Assembly (NCBI GenBank): GCA_040437565.1
Contig: JBDOQK010000009.1
Coordinates: forward strand, 186,001-250,000
From: Albugo candida
Lineage: Eukaryota; Oomycota; Peronosporomycetes; Albuginales
Length of the DNA stretch: 64,000 nt
Direction: 5' to 3'
Each line of letters opens with the position of its first letter. Position 1 is the stretch's first letter. Positions 1-12,773 of this stretch are shown here, one piece after another. The notes beneath the pieces are model-generated. The model saw only the letters and a program-made list of their open reading frames with translations, searched no databases and was not told the origin of the DNA. The position numbers and the translations under genes are program-made.

Positions 1-845
1 CATTGAGGTTGGGCTTCCGTGGTGTCAATATTCACCAACCATTACGTTTGAATCGTACGCTAATTGGCTTCTCATTGAGTTCTTCTATACCAAAGGCCAA
101 TGAAAGCTCGACATATTGGTAATCGTATACCTCGCAGTTGTTTTTTCTAACCACTTGTCCTGTATGAGTCTTATACACGGTCTCTTAATTTCATGTCTAC
201 TCTATTGCGCAGTTGGTTGTCAAGATACCTGTAGGTAATAACGTTATTACTGCGTGCACAAGGGGCCTTTGAGAAAAGCAGTCACACTAAGGATTCCCAT
301 GAAGAATAGCCGAAGACAACATGCATGACTCCGATAAGTGTGAGAGTATATTGATACACGGGCCGTCTACAATCGTACAACTCTGTAGAAATGCAATTAC
401 AACGCAATCGATTCGACACCTTCCTTTACTGCATAAGTGCGGAAGACTGAGTCAGGACGACTTATTTCAGGCTCTGGCAATAGAACAGTACGGTATTGAC
501 GCGGGAATACCTCATTACTAAGCTTTACGGCAGCACAAGTAGCAGAATGAGGACTCTGTAGAAAGAACTGATCTATGTGCAACCGAAAAGTGTCCACAAT
601 CAATAAAGCGTATCTGCTACAAATACATATAGCACAAAGCGTCGTCATTTTGGCCCGTTGCTGCTTTTATGTATCAGCTCCCGCTATATTCTCTATCGTG
701 GATCTTGTTCTTTTTAAGCTTTCGTGTAAGTGATCAACAGATCGAAGCAAACTTGCGTAGTATTATGATTCTCAGACATTATTATCTCTCATCAGTATAA
801 AAATATAAACGGCGTAAAGCACAGTCGATCACTAAGGTGCAACGG
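1..845. other. No supported gene
   Basis: Only short frames (up to 83 codons) without recognisable domains are present. This is the 3' side of GH131-like gene 1, where gene X sits in the other modules, but I could not align it to gene X by eye. Confidence 0.5.
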
Positions 846-2371
846 TCAAGCACGTAATGTGCATTTCAGCTGACTAGAGTGTGAGTCTCCACCTCCACCA
901 CTACTGGTTCCTCCGCCAGCACTAGTTCCTCCGCCAGCACTAGTTCCTCCACCAGCACTAGTTCCTCCGCCACCACTAGTTCCTCCGCCACCACTAGTTC
1001 CTCCGCCAGCACTAGTTCCTCCACCAGCACTAGTTCCTCCACCAGCACTAGTTCCTCCACCAGCACTAGTTCCTCCGCCAGCACTAGTTCCTCCGCCACC
1101 ACTAGTTCCTCCACCACCACTAGTTCCTCCACCACCACTAGTTCCTCCGCCACCACTAGTTCCTCCGCCACCACTAGTTCCTCCACCAGCACTAGTTCCT
1201 CCACCAGCACTAGTTCCTCCGCCACCACTAGTTCCTCCGCCTTCGCTGCTTCCACCGCCTTCGGTTTGATTACCGCCACCTCCACTGCCTGCGATCATGC
1301 TTTCANNNNNNNNNNNNNNNNNNNNNNNNNNNNNNNNNNNNNNNNNNNNNNNNNNNNNNNNNNNNNNNNNNNNNNNNNNNNNNNNNNNNNNNNNNNNNNN
1401 NNNNNACTAGTTCCTCCGCCACCACTAGTTCCTCCACCAGCACTAGTTCCTCCACCAGCACTAGTTCCTCCACCAGCACTAGTTCCTCCACCAGCACTAG
1501 TTCCTCCGCCACCACTAGTTCCTCCGCCACCACTAGTTCCTCCACCTTCGCTGCTTCCACCGCCTTCGGTTTGATTACCGCCACCTCCACTGCCTGCGAT
1601 CATGCTTTCATCTATTTTTGCGGTGGCCTTTATCCCACTAAACCAAATCGTTTCGGTTACGCTGATATTAGGATGCGTTGCCCCCTGGTACACGCTTAAA
1701 AATCCAAAGTGATGTTCTCCATAAGAATCACCGGTGATCTCACAATTTGAACATTTATCCTCCCCAACAAGTTCAAGAAGATCGTCGTTTGTACTTAGGT
1801 AAAAAGTAGTCGATTTAGGAGTAACGAAGATACCAATATTGTACCATTTGGCGTAAATAAGCGTGCCGTTCCAAATCGGTGCCGCGAAGTTGCTTTTCGA
1901 CAAAATTCGGATCTGCGGGGCCGCAACATCTTTTTGCTGTATCCGTACTTCCCAATAGTGCGATTCGGTGAACGCTATTTGCCAGTCAGGCAGTTTATTC
2001 TGTAATTTTTTTGGAAATTGGAAGGAAAACGTCAGCCATTCGCTTTCTACGACTTCAATAATCTGAACAAGTTCAATTCGTCTGAAATTGGTTTGCTTCG
2101 AAAATACAGACTCGTCATCCACTCTGATTTCGCAGACTGATTCTTTAACACCATTGTGCAAGCGTGGTTTGATGCCCAAGTCGACATGTTTGACTAGTTG
2201 TGCTTGTTGTTGTTCCGAGTTGCCTTTGTCCTGTTTAATGATGTGTAGCATATACTTTTCCTCCAAAGTATCAAGTGTCAAACCTTCAAATGAGCCGATA
2301 AATGGCAGTGGGACTTTTGCAGCCACAGCAGCGATTAGATATACCGCTGATAGCTTTGTAATATTCTTCAT
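846..2371 (-). CDS. Secreted GH131-like protein with Gly/Thr/Ser repeat tail (copy 1, gap inside)
   Basis: The frame opens at ATG 2371 with a clear signal peptide (MKNITKLSAVYLIAAVAA), followed by a roughly 230-residue domain. Features of the domain (FxGSFxGLT near the N-terminus, VDDxSxF, FRR.EL, WQxAF, W..FGIF, HFG, IWFSGI near the end) resemble the N-terminal catalytic domain of glycoside hydrolase family 131, which acts on beta-1,3/1,6- and 1,4-glucans. Family assignment is by pattern memory only. The tail is an array of 18-bp units encoding GTSAGG or GTSGGG, ending in a short Cys-containing segment with stop at 846. A 100-N gap (1306-1405) lies in the tail, and its flanks repeat the same unique sequence, so tail length is unknown and part is counted twice. 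The upstream frame to 2383 uses a non-ATG codon. The protein is probably exported to cell wall, apoplast or haustorial interface. Four relatives lie in this window. Confidence 0.75.
890..1555. repeat. 18-bp tandem repeat array in GH131-like gene 1
   Basis: Units of 18 bp alternate between 'tcctccgccagcactagt' and variants differing at one or two positions (ccg/cca, agc/acc). On the minus strand they encode Gly-Thr-Ser plus Ala/Gly and two Gly. Unit variants are interspersed, as expected from unequal exchange or replication slippage. The array is split by the N gap 1306-1405, and part of the right side duplicates the left. Confidence 0.9.
1306..1405. other. Assembly gap, 100 N, in the repeat tail of GH131-like gene 1
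   Basis: The unique sequence ending at 1305 recurs ending near 1609, so the contigs overlap. Confidence 0.95.
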
Positions 2372-2399
2372 GTTAGCAATCAATTTTCAACAATGATGC

Positions 2400-5300
2400 G
2401 TGTTTAGCCAGTGTGATTCAAGTATGAGAGCGGTTATTAGTCTCAACTAAATACAGCTTCATCCGTGTCATTGTGTATGATCCTAAATACTGATGACGTG
2501 CATGCTGATGACTGTTATAAACCATCAGCTACTGAAAGGTGTAGGCGACATGGGTTTATTATAGCGCTTACTATGAAGGATGAATCATGACTCAAGACTA
2601 TCAATTTTGCTGATAAAGTTGCTGACTAATGATAAATGTATCCCAAATGTATGACCAGCAACCGAGTGAACAACAGCGCAGAACAGAGGGCTGTGAATAT
2701 GGATATGGGTACTCCGCAGTTAGGGTACAAGCGAATTCTTTGTTGTACTCACTCTACGGAGATTTTACATTACTATTATTTACAAGAAACTTCGTACCAC
2801 CCATGTCAGGAGGTTCATCTCACCTCTACACGATAGGCATTCGGGTCTGTAGCTTGTTGAGCTCGATTGCTCAAGCCGTTACCTTGACAACAGGATCCCA
2901 TTTCGACAGATTTTTGTTATTGTTTGAAATTGGGCAACAGGAAGTTGAAAGTCCGATGCTTTGGACTGATTAAATGACTGCTTAGTAAAGTGGTAATATC
3001 AATGGCAACTGCTATTCATACAACCTAATTTTGATAACGCACTCCCTAACGCTTAGCCCCGAGCGCTCGTGTATGGTGCATGCAATCTTTGACCTAGCGG
3101 TCGGCTTTTCAGTATCGTCTGCCATTGTTATATCTGAAACCCAACTATCCTTGATTGGGGACGATCCTCGTCAGGACCACCCTAAAAAACATCTCTTTTG
3201 CTCACAAAGCTGTTTCATTTTGTTGTAAAGCTCACGTATCTCCTACGGCACTTCGGGCCATCAACGCGTTCATTCTAAACTTCACTTCTGATGTCCGGTA
3301 TATGAATAGCTCGGTATCGCTGTAATGTCGTCAACTATATCAGTAAGTGCGTGTCAAAATCGTTGTGTTGGTCGTCCAAGCTGATACTAATTCTTAAGCT
3401 TTTGATTCCTACCAATCAGCTCGCCTTTTCGNNNNNNNNNNNNNNNNNNNNNNNNNNNNNNNNNNNNNNNNNNNNNNNNNNNNNNNNNNNNNNNNNNNNN
3501 NNNNNNNNNNNNNNNNNNNNNNNNNNNNNNNTAATATCAATGGCAACTGCTATTCATACAACCTAATTTTGATAACGCACTCCCTAACGCTTAGCCCTGA
3601 GCGCTCGTGTATGGTGCTTGCAATCTTTGACCTAGCGGTCGGCTTGGAAGTATCGTCTGCCATTGTTATATCTGAAAGCCAACTATCCTTGATTGGGGAC
3701 GATCCTCGTCAGGACCACCCTAAAAAAAAACGTCTCTTTTGCTCACAAAGCTGTTTCATTTTGTTGTAAAGCTCACGTATCTCCTACGGCACTTCGGGCC
3801 ATCAACGCGTTCATTCTAAACTTCAATTCTGATGTCCGGTATATGAATAGCTCGGTATCGCTGTAATGTCGTCAACTATATCAATAAGTGCGTGTCAAAA
3901 TCGTTGTGTTGGTCGTCCAAGCTAATACTAATTCTTAAGCTTTTAATTCCTATTAATCAGGTCGCCTTTTCGGCCAGGAATCGCGACCATGATTGTACTG
4001 TTCCGGACGAGCCGACTGCATCCTTGCTACCGTATCAGTATTGATGCGGATTCGATGCATCAACAGATTTGCTCACTCGATAAACGCTTGCGGGTTACTC
4101 GCTTGTGTGCTTGCTTTCTCCAATTCGTGTCGGACCTTGGTACTACCATACGTGGTCCCTTCTACTATCAATCAGCCAGCCTCTCGATCGTGTCGCAAAT
4201 AGATGGTTGAATCATGCCAAAAAAGGATAACGCAATGTCAGTCTTCTTTTGTTGTCTATTTGTTGGCTTCACCGAAGCCTTTTCGTCCGTGACATGAAGT
4301 CGACATCGTCAAGATACAACGTTGATGCATTTGACTCGGCTCTGTACACCCGCTTTACTTTTAAGGAGATGACCGCCCCAGTCATATATCAATCATACAC
4401 TTTTGACAGAGTCCATGTTCAACCATCTTCGCTTCGTCATATCAAAAGTAAGCACAACAAGCTACTGAATCTCAATATTCACAACGCTCTAAGTGGCAAG
4501 ACATCTTCCATATCGCACATCGTAAAGCACGACGTTGTTGGGAAGCATTTTCGAAAATGGATTAACGCTGCTTCCTGTTTCTACCGTTGCCTTAAAACTC
4601 GTTCAATGTAGAATTCTATTGTGATGATCGCAGTTTGAATTCCTCAGGAGATGCCCATTGGATCTGCTGTCAACGATTACTCTAAATACGTATTCTGGAA
4701 ACCGATTTCGTTGCATACAAACAGTCTGTGATTGCTCGTGTTCTGACTTGCTTTGTTCAACTTCCTTTATCATGAACCTCGCTGATTTTGAGTCCACTAT
4801 GATCACACGTCTAAAGCAGATACTCTACCTTCAGATACTCGAGTTAACGATATTGTCCATATTATTGCCCTGCTAGAGCAATGATACATCCTGTAATCCA
4901 ACTATCAAGTAAAGTTTTGCCTGGAAGTCATTCTCTGAGATGTCGTCCTAGCTGTCGTGAATATCTTCTTCAATCTAGATCACATCAGAGGCTTGGGAGA
5001 CATACCGATGGGTTAATTCGTCCGAGCTAATGCAAAAGTTTTTGTCTAGAGACTGCAGGATGATGCTAATAGGAAGGCCCACAATCATTTCACGTAGGCT
5101 GCTGCTACATTTTATCAAGTTCGTACGTTCGAGCAATTATCGTCAATGTCTGATTGGGAATGAGGCTGTTATTCGGCCTCCAAAAAAATAAAAAACAATA
5201 TATCTATACAGTTGTGACCGGCATGCAGAAGATAACCAGGCCAATGAGGAGAGATGAAATCGCATTAAAACCAAATTTGGTTGAAAGCGAAATTGTTCCA

Positions 5301-6380
5301 GAAGACTACATGCTGTGGTCTTACTGTTTGACTATACAGTCTGTAGATCAGCAGTGTTTGAAAAGTCAGCAGGCGACACTCCTTGCTTTTGTTTTAGGGA
5401 ACAAGTCAACAAAAACTTTTATTTTGGCCTTCCCGTTTGGTCTCCATTATTTTAGGGATAGATGGACGAACGAGAAAAAAGGATCTCAGCTTCAAGGTGA
5501 CAATTGGCATCCCAGCAGAGAGACTAATTAGGAATAGATGAGAAAGACTTCACTACGAGATCACTTATATTCTTGCACGTTCTGAGTCCAGGACGGTTAT
5601 AGCAAATGTGCAGCTAATTACACCAGAATTATAGACCCCATCACAATCTGGCGGCATGCTATTATCAGTGGNNNNNNNNNNNNNNNNNNNNNNNNNNNNN
5701 NNNNNNNNNNNNNNNNNNNNNNNNNNNNNNNNNNNNNNNNNNNNNNNNNNNNNNNNNNNNNNNNNNNNNNNTTTATTTTGGCCTTCCCGTTTGGTCTCCA
5801 TTATTTTAGGGATAGATGGACGAACGAGAAAAAAGGATCTCAGCTTCAAGGTGACAATTGGCATCCCAGCAGAGAGACTAATTAGGAATAGATGAGAAAG
5901 ACTTCACTACGAGATCACTTATATTCTTGCACGTTCTGAGTCCAGGACGGTTATAGCAAATGTGCAGCTAATTACACCAGAATTATAGACCCCATCACAA
6001 TCTGGCGGCATGCTATTATCAGTGGCCATAGATCAAATATTAGAATTAAGCCTGATAAGTGAAGGATGATAATTTGAATGCATACCAGTTACGTCGTAGA
6101 GAGCAGCGCGTACACTGAGAAAAAAGATCTATGTCAACCCTAGCAACGCCACTGACATGGAATATGCGTTCAGCCTTGCGTTCACAACACGCTTGCCTCG
6201 TTGTGCATTGATATCTAGCATTCAGATAAAAAGCGTGCCACAATTTTCTGTAGTATGTCCGCTACCACTCCTTCCTAAAATGAAAAACACAATAACATGT
6301 TCAAGTCAGTAAACACTCTTGCTGGAGAAGCTAGTCTTCTATGCACATGTCAATAATATATATCAGCCATTGGACATAAT
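2400..6380. other. Gene-poor accessory stretch with two assembly-duplicated blocks
   Basis: I recognise no gene here. The longest frames (5154-5531, 125 codons; 4249-4611, 120 codons) have no domain and read like chance frames. Two gap-flank duplications occur. 2994-3431 matches 3532-3971 with several SNPs and small indels. 5418-5671 matches 5772-6025 apparently exactly. The DNA looks like decayed, AT-rich repeat sequence. Confidence 0.5.
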
Positions 6381-6382
6381 AG

Positions 6383-7725
6383 ATGCAAATATTTGACGAT
6401 AGAAAAGTCTATGCTCCCATTTTTAGCACGCTGTTATTAGGCTTTGTTGAAGGATGCATCCATTTCAGACACCGTCCAATATGCCTTCGTTTTGCAATCA
6501 AATATACTTTTTGGAACGTTATTCCAAGTTTCGTATGCAGAACTATTCCGGCACGGGCAATTGCGAGCTCGTTCAATTTCCAGCATAATCTCTTGCTTGA
6601 GACACTCAAGTCTCCTTGTACTTCCCATGATGCAAAACGGGTGCTGTGGATAGAGACAGCTCGATGCGCTCGCTATTGTTTTGCTACTTTTGGATTGCTC
6701 TGGGCTCTCTGGCCGGTACAAATAAGATCAGATGATAAAGGTGAAGTAAAACCGATTCGACTAACTTTTCGGGAATCCGATTACGTCAGAGCGTTGAAAG
6801 AAGAAATTAATGAAGTTCATGCAATCATTGCAGATGAAGACGCAATTGCTGATCATTCAGGGCACCCCGTAAGCTCTGAACCATGTCACCTGCTCATGAA
6901 ATAAACGAGTTGTTTCAGTTTGCAGGTATTAAAGATCCTTTGACGCGTCCAATACAAGTGATCGAAATTGAATGGACCGATGGGATCAGAGATTATCTGA
7001 TGCAAAAAGTGTGTCAGCTAGAACGAAGAGCAGGTCAAGCATTGCTTACAGTATAGGAGTAGAGCTGATTTTCTCGAGTAGATTTGTCTGGAATCTTGTT
7101 GTACCGTGTGGGACTCATTCTGACTCATCAATTTACAATATCACGGGATGCACAATGTCTCGACATTTACTTTAGCCCAGCAGCGGTGCTAGTGAAAGCT
7201 CTTTATGATCATTTCAAGAAAGAAGAAACGATTGATGGAATTGTGTTTCACTCTGATGAGTGTGAGACCTGGGCAGGTCTTTCCGCAAGTGGGTTGTGCA
7301 CCGCTCTGAAAACGCGAGGACTGAATATCAAGGAACAAGTAAACTGTGATGATATGGACAGCGTGGTCGATTCGACGGCATCGATATTCGCAATTTCGTC
7401 TTTTGTACAAGCAAAACAATTGGTTGCAAAAATGCAAAATCAGCAGTCTTTGACACAGGATAGAAAAAGATCAAAAAGGAAGAGCGTAATCGTGCTACAC
7501 GAAAGCGTTACGACCGCAGAAAAAGAAGAGATTGGCAAGTGTGAACAAATAATACTTATATGTGTCACGGATTTATGTAATCAGCTCTTGCGAGATATAC
7601 GAAGGGATCTTTACGATGGACATCCAGCGAAAAATGTGCAGAATAAATTGAGATCGAAATACGGCGCTTTCAATGGACATTTCCGGCATGATTTCCATTC
7701 AGATATCGCCAAGTATGTATGCTAG
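6383..7725 (+). CDS. Gene X: unidentified protein, best-preserved copy, probably spliced or frameshifted
   Basis: Three coding-like segments run in the same direction. Segment 1 is 6444-6899 and changes frame around 6650-6720, with residues such as 'RLTFRESDYVRALKEEI'. Segment 2 starts at about 6926 (GIKDPLTRPIQVIEIEWTDG). Segment 3 is 7166-7725, containing 'VFHSDECETWAGLS', 'VIVLHESVTTAEKEEIG' and 'KYGAFNGHFRHDFHSD'. A likely intron is 6869-6925 or a nearby alternative with the same GTAAGC donor. I do not recognise the family. Decayed copies lie at about 29050-30620 (+), 13230-13870 (-) and 19800-20443 (-), so these coding-like segments belong to a repeated unit. Gene X always lies tail-to-tail with a GH131-like gene. 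The frame change makes it uncertain whether even this copy is functional. Confidence 0.45.
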
Positions 7726-8479
7726 CAGGGAGATATCACAATGCACACCATTTATTCCCTGTGAATTATCGTCATCTCTTGTTGACGTTGCGCTACCCAT
7801 CTCGTACAATCATACTTAGCTCCAAAAGGATAGTCAACGTGTCGAGCAATTCCAGTTTTTTGCAATTTTGCTGAGTACACTCATGGTTACATTAGTCCTC
7901 TTATGCTGGAAGTCGCAGCGATTTATCGGACTACGCAATCAGGCAACTCAATCATTACGGTCTGATCGCACGAATCGAGATCGTTTGAATAGTGATCGGC
8001 CCACGTGGTCAATATAAAAGTCCGTCACTCGATCATAATAGTAAGATGCAAAAATTATGGATTGGATCGGTCGGAAAAAACGGTCGACATCCTGACTTGC
8101 ATTTATTATTCTCAGGTGATGAAGAGGGGCTGCCACAACCAACTGCGCACCCATTCTTCACTGGTGTTGTCCTCACCATTGGAGATTCCATCATTGCGGT
8201 TAACATCGACCTTTCCTCCTCTATTCAGCCGTTTTTTAAAACCCGTTCGTCTACCTCCTCTGACCAATCTTTTGTCTATATTATNNNNNNNNNNNNNNNN
8301 NNNNNNNNNNNNNNNNNNNNNNNNNNNNNNNNNNNNNNNNNNNNNNNNNNNNNNNNNNNNNNNNNNNNNNNNNNNNNNNNNNNNAGGCAACTCAATCATT
8401 ACGGTCTGATCGCACGAATCGAGATCGTTTGAATAGTGATCGGCCCACGTCGTCAATATAAAAGTCCGTCACTCGATCA

Positions 8480-9183
8480 TAATAGTAAGATGCAAGAATT
8501 ATGGATTGGATCGGTCGGACAAAACGGTCGACATCCTGACTTACATTTATTATTCTCAAGTGATGAAGAGGGGCTGCCACAACCAACTGCGCACCCATTC
8601 TTCACTGGTGTTGTCCTCCACCATTGGAGATTCCATCATTGCGGTTAACATCGACCTTTCCTCCTCTATTCAGCTGTTTCTTTAAACCCGTTCGTCTACC
8701 TCCTCTGACCAATCTTTTGTCTATATTATCATCCATCATACCGCTGAATCGTACCGATTCGGATCCTCCCATACTAGCATGATCATCATTGGATTGCTTG
8801 CTAGTTCAAAATGATATTCTCTAAGTTTTTCCATAGATCTTGCATGCAGGGGCGTCGTTTACGGCAAATTCGCAATCAGCATTCTTCGCACTTGTATATG
8901 ACTCGATCTGAATCGACGAGTTTACCAAAACTGTACCAATTTCTCTGCTGAAATTTGGCCTTCCAAACAGATGTGGAAAGGATCTTTTAATCTGTCAATT
9001 CAGCTTCACATGATCAACACTACTCCGCTAAACGCGGAATTTGCAATAGTGCAATTCGGTAATAGCCGCTTCTGTATTTAAACTTGACCTTTGAAGTAGC
9101 GATTGTCAGACCGTCAAATGATCCATAGAATTGCAACGAAACACAAGCCGGCACATAGTGCAACAAGAACGCGGCTGATAGTA
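8480..9183 (-). pseudogene. Decayed GH131-like gene (copy 5)
   Basis: Read on the minus strand from 9183, broken frames reproduce the family: a signal-peptide-like start (LLSAAFLLHYVPACVS), 'FYGSFDGLTIATS', then, after deletions and stops, 'VWKAKFQQRNWYSFGKLVD', 'RFSGMMDDNIDKR' and a basic Gly-rich tail. Much of the central domain is missing. Assembly duplication places further pieces at 8040-8284 and 9560-9870. Gene X (6383-7725) lies on its 3' side, as in the other modules. Confidence 0.7.
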
Positions 9184-10369
9184 ATGTATTTCCTAAAATA
9201 AGAACAATAATTTACTAATAGTGAAGTTTCTTGACCATTCCGAAGCTCAATGCCGAAGTAAAGCCTCCTCCTACCTACGCTCCATCATTTCTCCATTACT
9301 CCTTATAACTTCGTCAGTCTGAATCGTGAAATATAATCATTTACTCATGCGATATAAGAAGATAACTTGATGCTTCCATTCCAATTCAGCTTCAATCCCT
9401 GTCATTACAATGCATATATATGACGTATAAATGGGTACAGACTTCCAGCAACTATTCGTNNNNNNNNNNNNNNNNNNNNNNNNNNNNNNNNNNNNNNNNN
9501 NNNNNNNNNNNNNNNNNNNNNNNNNNNNNNNNNNNNNNNNNNNNNNNNNNNNNNNNNNNATCAGCATTCTTCGCACTTGTATATGACTCGATCTGAATCG
9601 ACGAGTTTACCAAAACTGTACCAATTTCTCTGCTGAAATTTGGCCTTCCAAACAGATGTGGAAAGGATCTTTTAATCTGTCAATTCAGCTTCACATGATC
9701 AACACTACTCCGCTAAACGCGGAATTTGCAATAGTGCAATTCGGTAATAGCCGCTTCTGTATTTAAACTTGACCTTTGAAGTAGCGATTGTCAGACCGTC
9801 AAATGATCCATAGAATTGCAACGAAACACAAGCCGGCACATAGTGCAACAAGAACGCGGCTGATAGTAATGTATTTCCTAAAATAAGAACAATAATTTAC
9901 TAATAGTGAAGTTTCTTGACCATTCCGAAGCTCAATGCCGAAGTAAAGCCTCCTCCTACCTACGCTCCATCATTTCTCCATTACTCCTTATAACTTCGTC
10001 AGTCTGAATCGTGAAATATAATCATTTACTCATGCGATATAAGAAGATAACTTGATGCTTCCATTCCAATTCAGCTTCAATCCCTGTCATTACAATGCAT
10101 ATATATGACGTATAAATGGGTACAGACTTCCAGCAACTATTCGTGTAGTAGACAACGACGTGATATATCTAATAAATCGGGAGGACACCAGTTTCCTGAC
10201 CAATTTGAAAAGCCATTTTTCCTTTCTGTGCAGCGCATAAGTGACAATCAAAATGGTTGAATTCTATATCTCCGTGTTCTACAATTTCTCAACTGATGAC
10301 CATGAAACGCCCAAATTTCTCAAAACCGCTGATGATGTGCTATAGCATCCTCTGTACAATGATTAATTA

Positions 10370-12673
10370 GCAATGCGAATGTGCATGCAACCTCGAAACG
10401 TGGCAACAAATTTTGAACAGAAGAATGAAAGCCATGGTAAGGTTGCAGAAGTTCGCATTCACTTGGTCATATCGAAAGTGACTGTTCTATTTTGAGCTGC
10501 AGATCCTGTTTTGGTGAAGTAATGGAAGATACTAAAACAGCTAAATCGACGGCGGAATTGCTTCGCCAAAACGTTTCAAAAGAATGAGAATCTCATTGTC
10601 TGCGAGGAAGCATTTACTACCCCATTCAACGTACATTGTAAGTTAATGTGATTTGAGTGAGTGCGAACACATACAAACGGTATGATCGAAATGGGTGTCG
10701 ATACCACACAAGGAGGACCTTCATTCAGCTTCTCTTGATCAAGTCGATTCATTACCAACTTATACTACTTAGCCACGTGGAAAATGAACAAGCCTACTGA
10801 AAACGCCATCGGATACAGAAAGCAACTTAGAGATACGCTTTGCCTTATATCGCTTGCAAAAGCCGACGAGCAAATCGAAGGGGAGGAAATTACTTTATCG
10901 CAAAATGAATAGCTCAATAAATTGTTGGAATCTTCGATGGTATGTATGAAGGAGCAACGAATAGTTTAGCTAACGGAATAAGTGCTTAGAGGAACGGATA
11001 TAAGTGGCGCATTGCCTGATGTGGAAGAGAGATATCAGCCATAAAATTGGCTAGATGGAAGTGATTTTTGTAATATAGCAAGGAAGGGAGCCCGGTAAAG
11101 GCTGCAAGAGATGTCTGACGAAAAAATCGTAACGAAGTGCGAAAAATGAATTGCAGCCAGGGGACCTTAAAGAGTGGTCGGCACAGATGAACGCTTCGTA
11201 AAGCAAAAGTGGGATAAAAAATAGCGTTCCTGATAAGTTTACAAGTTAAAAAGTTCTCGTAAATCAGGAAGAGCGACAATACTACCGAAAGACACCGGCA
11301 ATGTGCCCAGCGATGATGATACGGAGCTGGAATACTAATCAAGATCTCTTGTCAGTTCCCTTCGATATGCTTGAAACAACGACAACCTTCACCTTCGAAA
11401 TCATGACACTTTGCACAAATTGATACATTATATGCGTAATCATGACTGGATGCCTCGAAAAAATCACTCATTCATCAGTTGATAAAAAAAAGAAAACGCA
11501 GCGATCGAATCGGTCGCTTTGGAATAAGCGATCAGCTTGAGATAAAATAAACTTTTGCGATTGCATATTGGGAGCGTCAGCATGGTAATTGGTCTATATA
11601 ACGTCGCGACGAAATATCATTCGAAGCTGCATATTCTTCATTTACTGACGACCGAGGTTCCATGCACCCCATGGAACACGACTTGCTGATCAACCTGATC
11701 GAAAATGCTGACTTTGTCTTTACCTCCGGACGCATTAGCAGAATCTTTACCGGTGGATCTTGCTTCTATACCAAATTGTCCGACTGCTCTACCCGTTATA
11801 ATTCTGACCCGGCATTTTGACGGCAACGCGTTGATGCCTTTTCATGCAGCATTATCGATGTCGATAGACGAAGAGCCAGTATCAATCATTTGTCGAAATC
11901 TGGAAATAGATGGAACATGTTACACGAATAGATATTTTTCTCGTGAATGTTCGAGTGAGGTTGCCGCCGAAATTTTGAAGGATGATGGCAGTATTTTATC
12001 CGAAATGACTCGGTATCCGTAGCCTCCATGCGGTCATCTAGTTTTCAAACAAAAAAATCATCTTAAGTTTTAATCAGTGGCGCTGAGCGGAATACCGAAT
12101 TTCTATCAAATCTATGAATCGCGCAAACAACAATAGCTTTCTTCTGGCCAAGTGATTTCGAATTAATAGCGTTTCTTTCTCAAGAACGTTAAAAGGCTCG
12201 TGGTATACTCGCTACTGATGTACAGGGTGTCAAGCAGTAGATTGTAGCGGTCATTGGCATTTTGAAAGAAGCATGAAATGAGTTCACACGCACTTATTGA
12301 TGTACTTGTATGTACTTGATGAAAGGTACGGCTATCGAGATAGGGCTGCAAGTATTTATTCAGCGGTCAACCAGAAAAAGCAAGCAAATTAGCACGGGTG
12401 GAACGCAAGTCGATACTGTTCTTCCCTACAGATATTTTTGGAAGCTTCCTGAGATTCAAAGTATCCGAGACGTTAAAATGCATTTTCGTGATAGATTGAA
12501 AGCGATGACGCGGACGCAATCGTAGACTCAAGCCGCATGCGCTCGGCCATGATGAAAGAATAGTGGACGAATATCATAGATTTATAGGCAGAAATGAACT
12601 CCTAGGTATCAATTGCGATAGAGCGATCATAGCCGCTTCCTAATCGTTCCCGATGTTTTCTTTAGTCGACGAA
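10370..12673 (+). pseudogene. Relic A: decayed KATNIP-5' / 787-aa gene / ADIP block
   Basis: This region aligns piecewise with the intact minus-strand block at 34.1-44.1 kb. Near 10600-10640 is the KATNIP segment encoding EEAFTTTFNVP. Near 10775 is its 'RGKW' segment. From about 11000 the match switches to the second half of the 787-aa gene, and 11810-12020 still reads close to that protein's C-terminus (SSEVAAEILKDDGSILSEM versus SSELAAKLLQSDDSVLSEM). The ADIP N-terminal part follows at 12310-12673. Frames are broken throughout. The KATNIP body and the CRD gene between the two parts are absent. The relic ends at the N gap 12674-12773, with the GH131-like gene beyond in the expected module order. 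Confidence 0.75.
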
Positions 12674-12773
12674 NNNNNNNNNNNNNNNNNNNNNNNNNNN
12701 NNNNNNNNNNNNNNNNNNNNNNNNNNNNNNNNNNNNNNNNNNNNNNNNNNNNNNNNNNNNNNNNNNNNNNNNN

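Noticed and set aside
866-1285. Frame encoding repeated VVAEEL/LVEEL on the minus strand
   Set aside because: Shifted reading of the 18-bp repeats. The GTSAGG frame continues the secreted domain.
4249-4611. 120-codon plus-strand frame
   Set aside because: No domain, no support from repeats or neighbours, and its first codon is not ATG.
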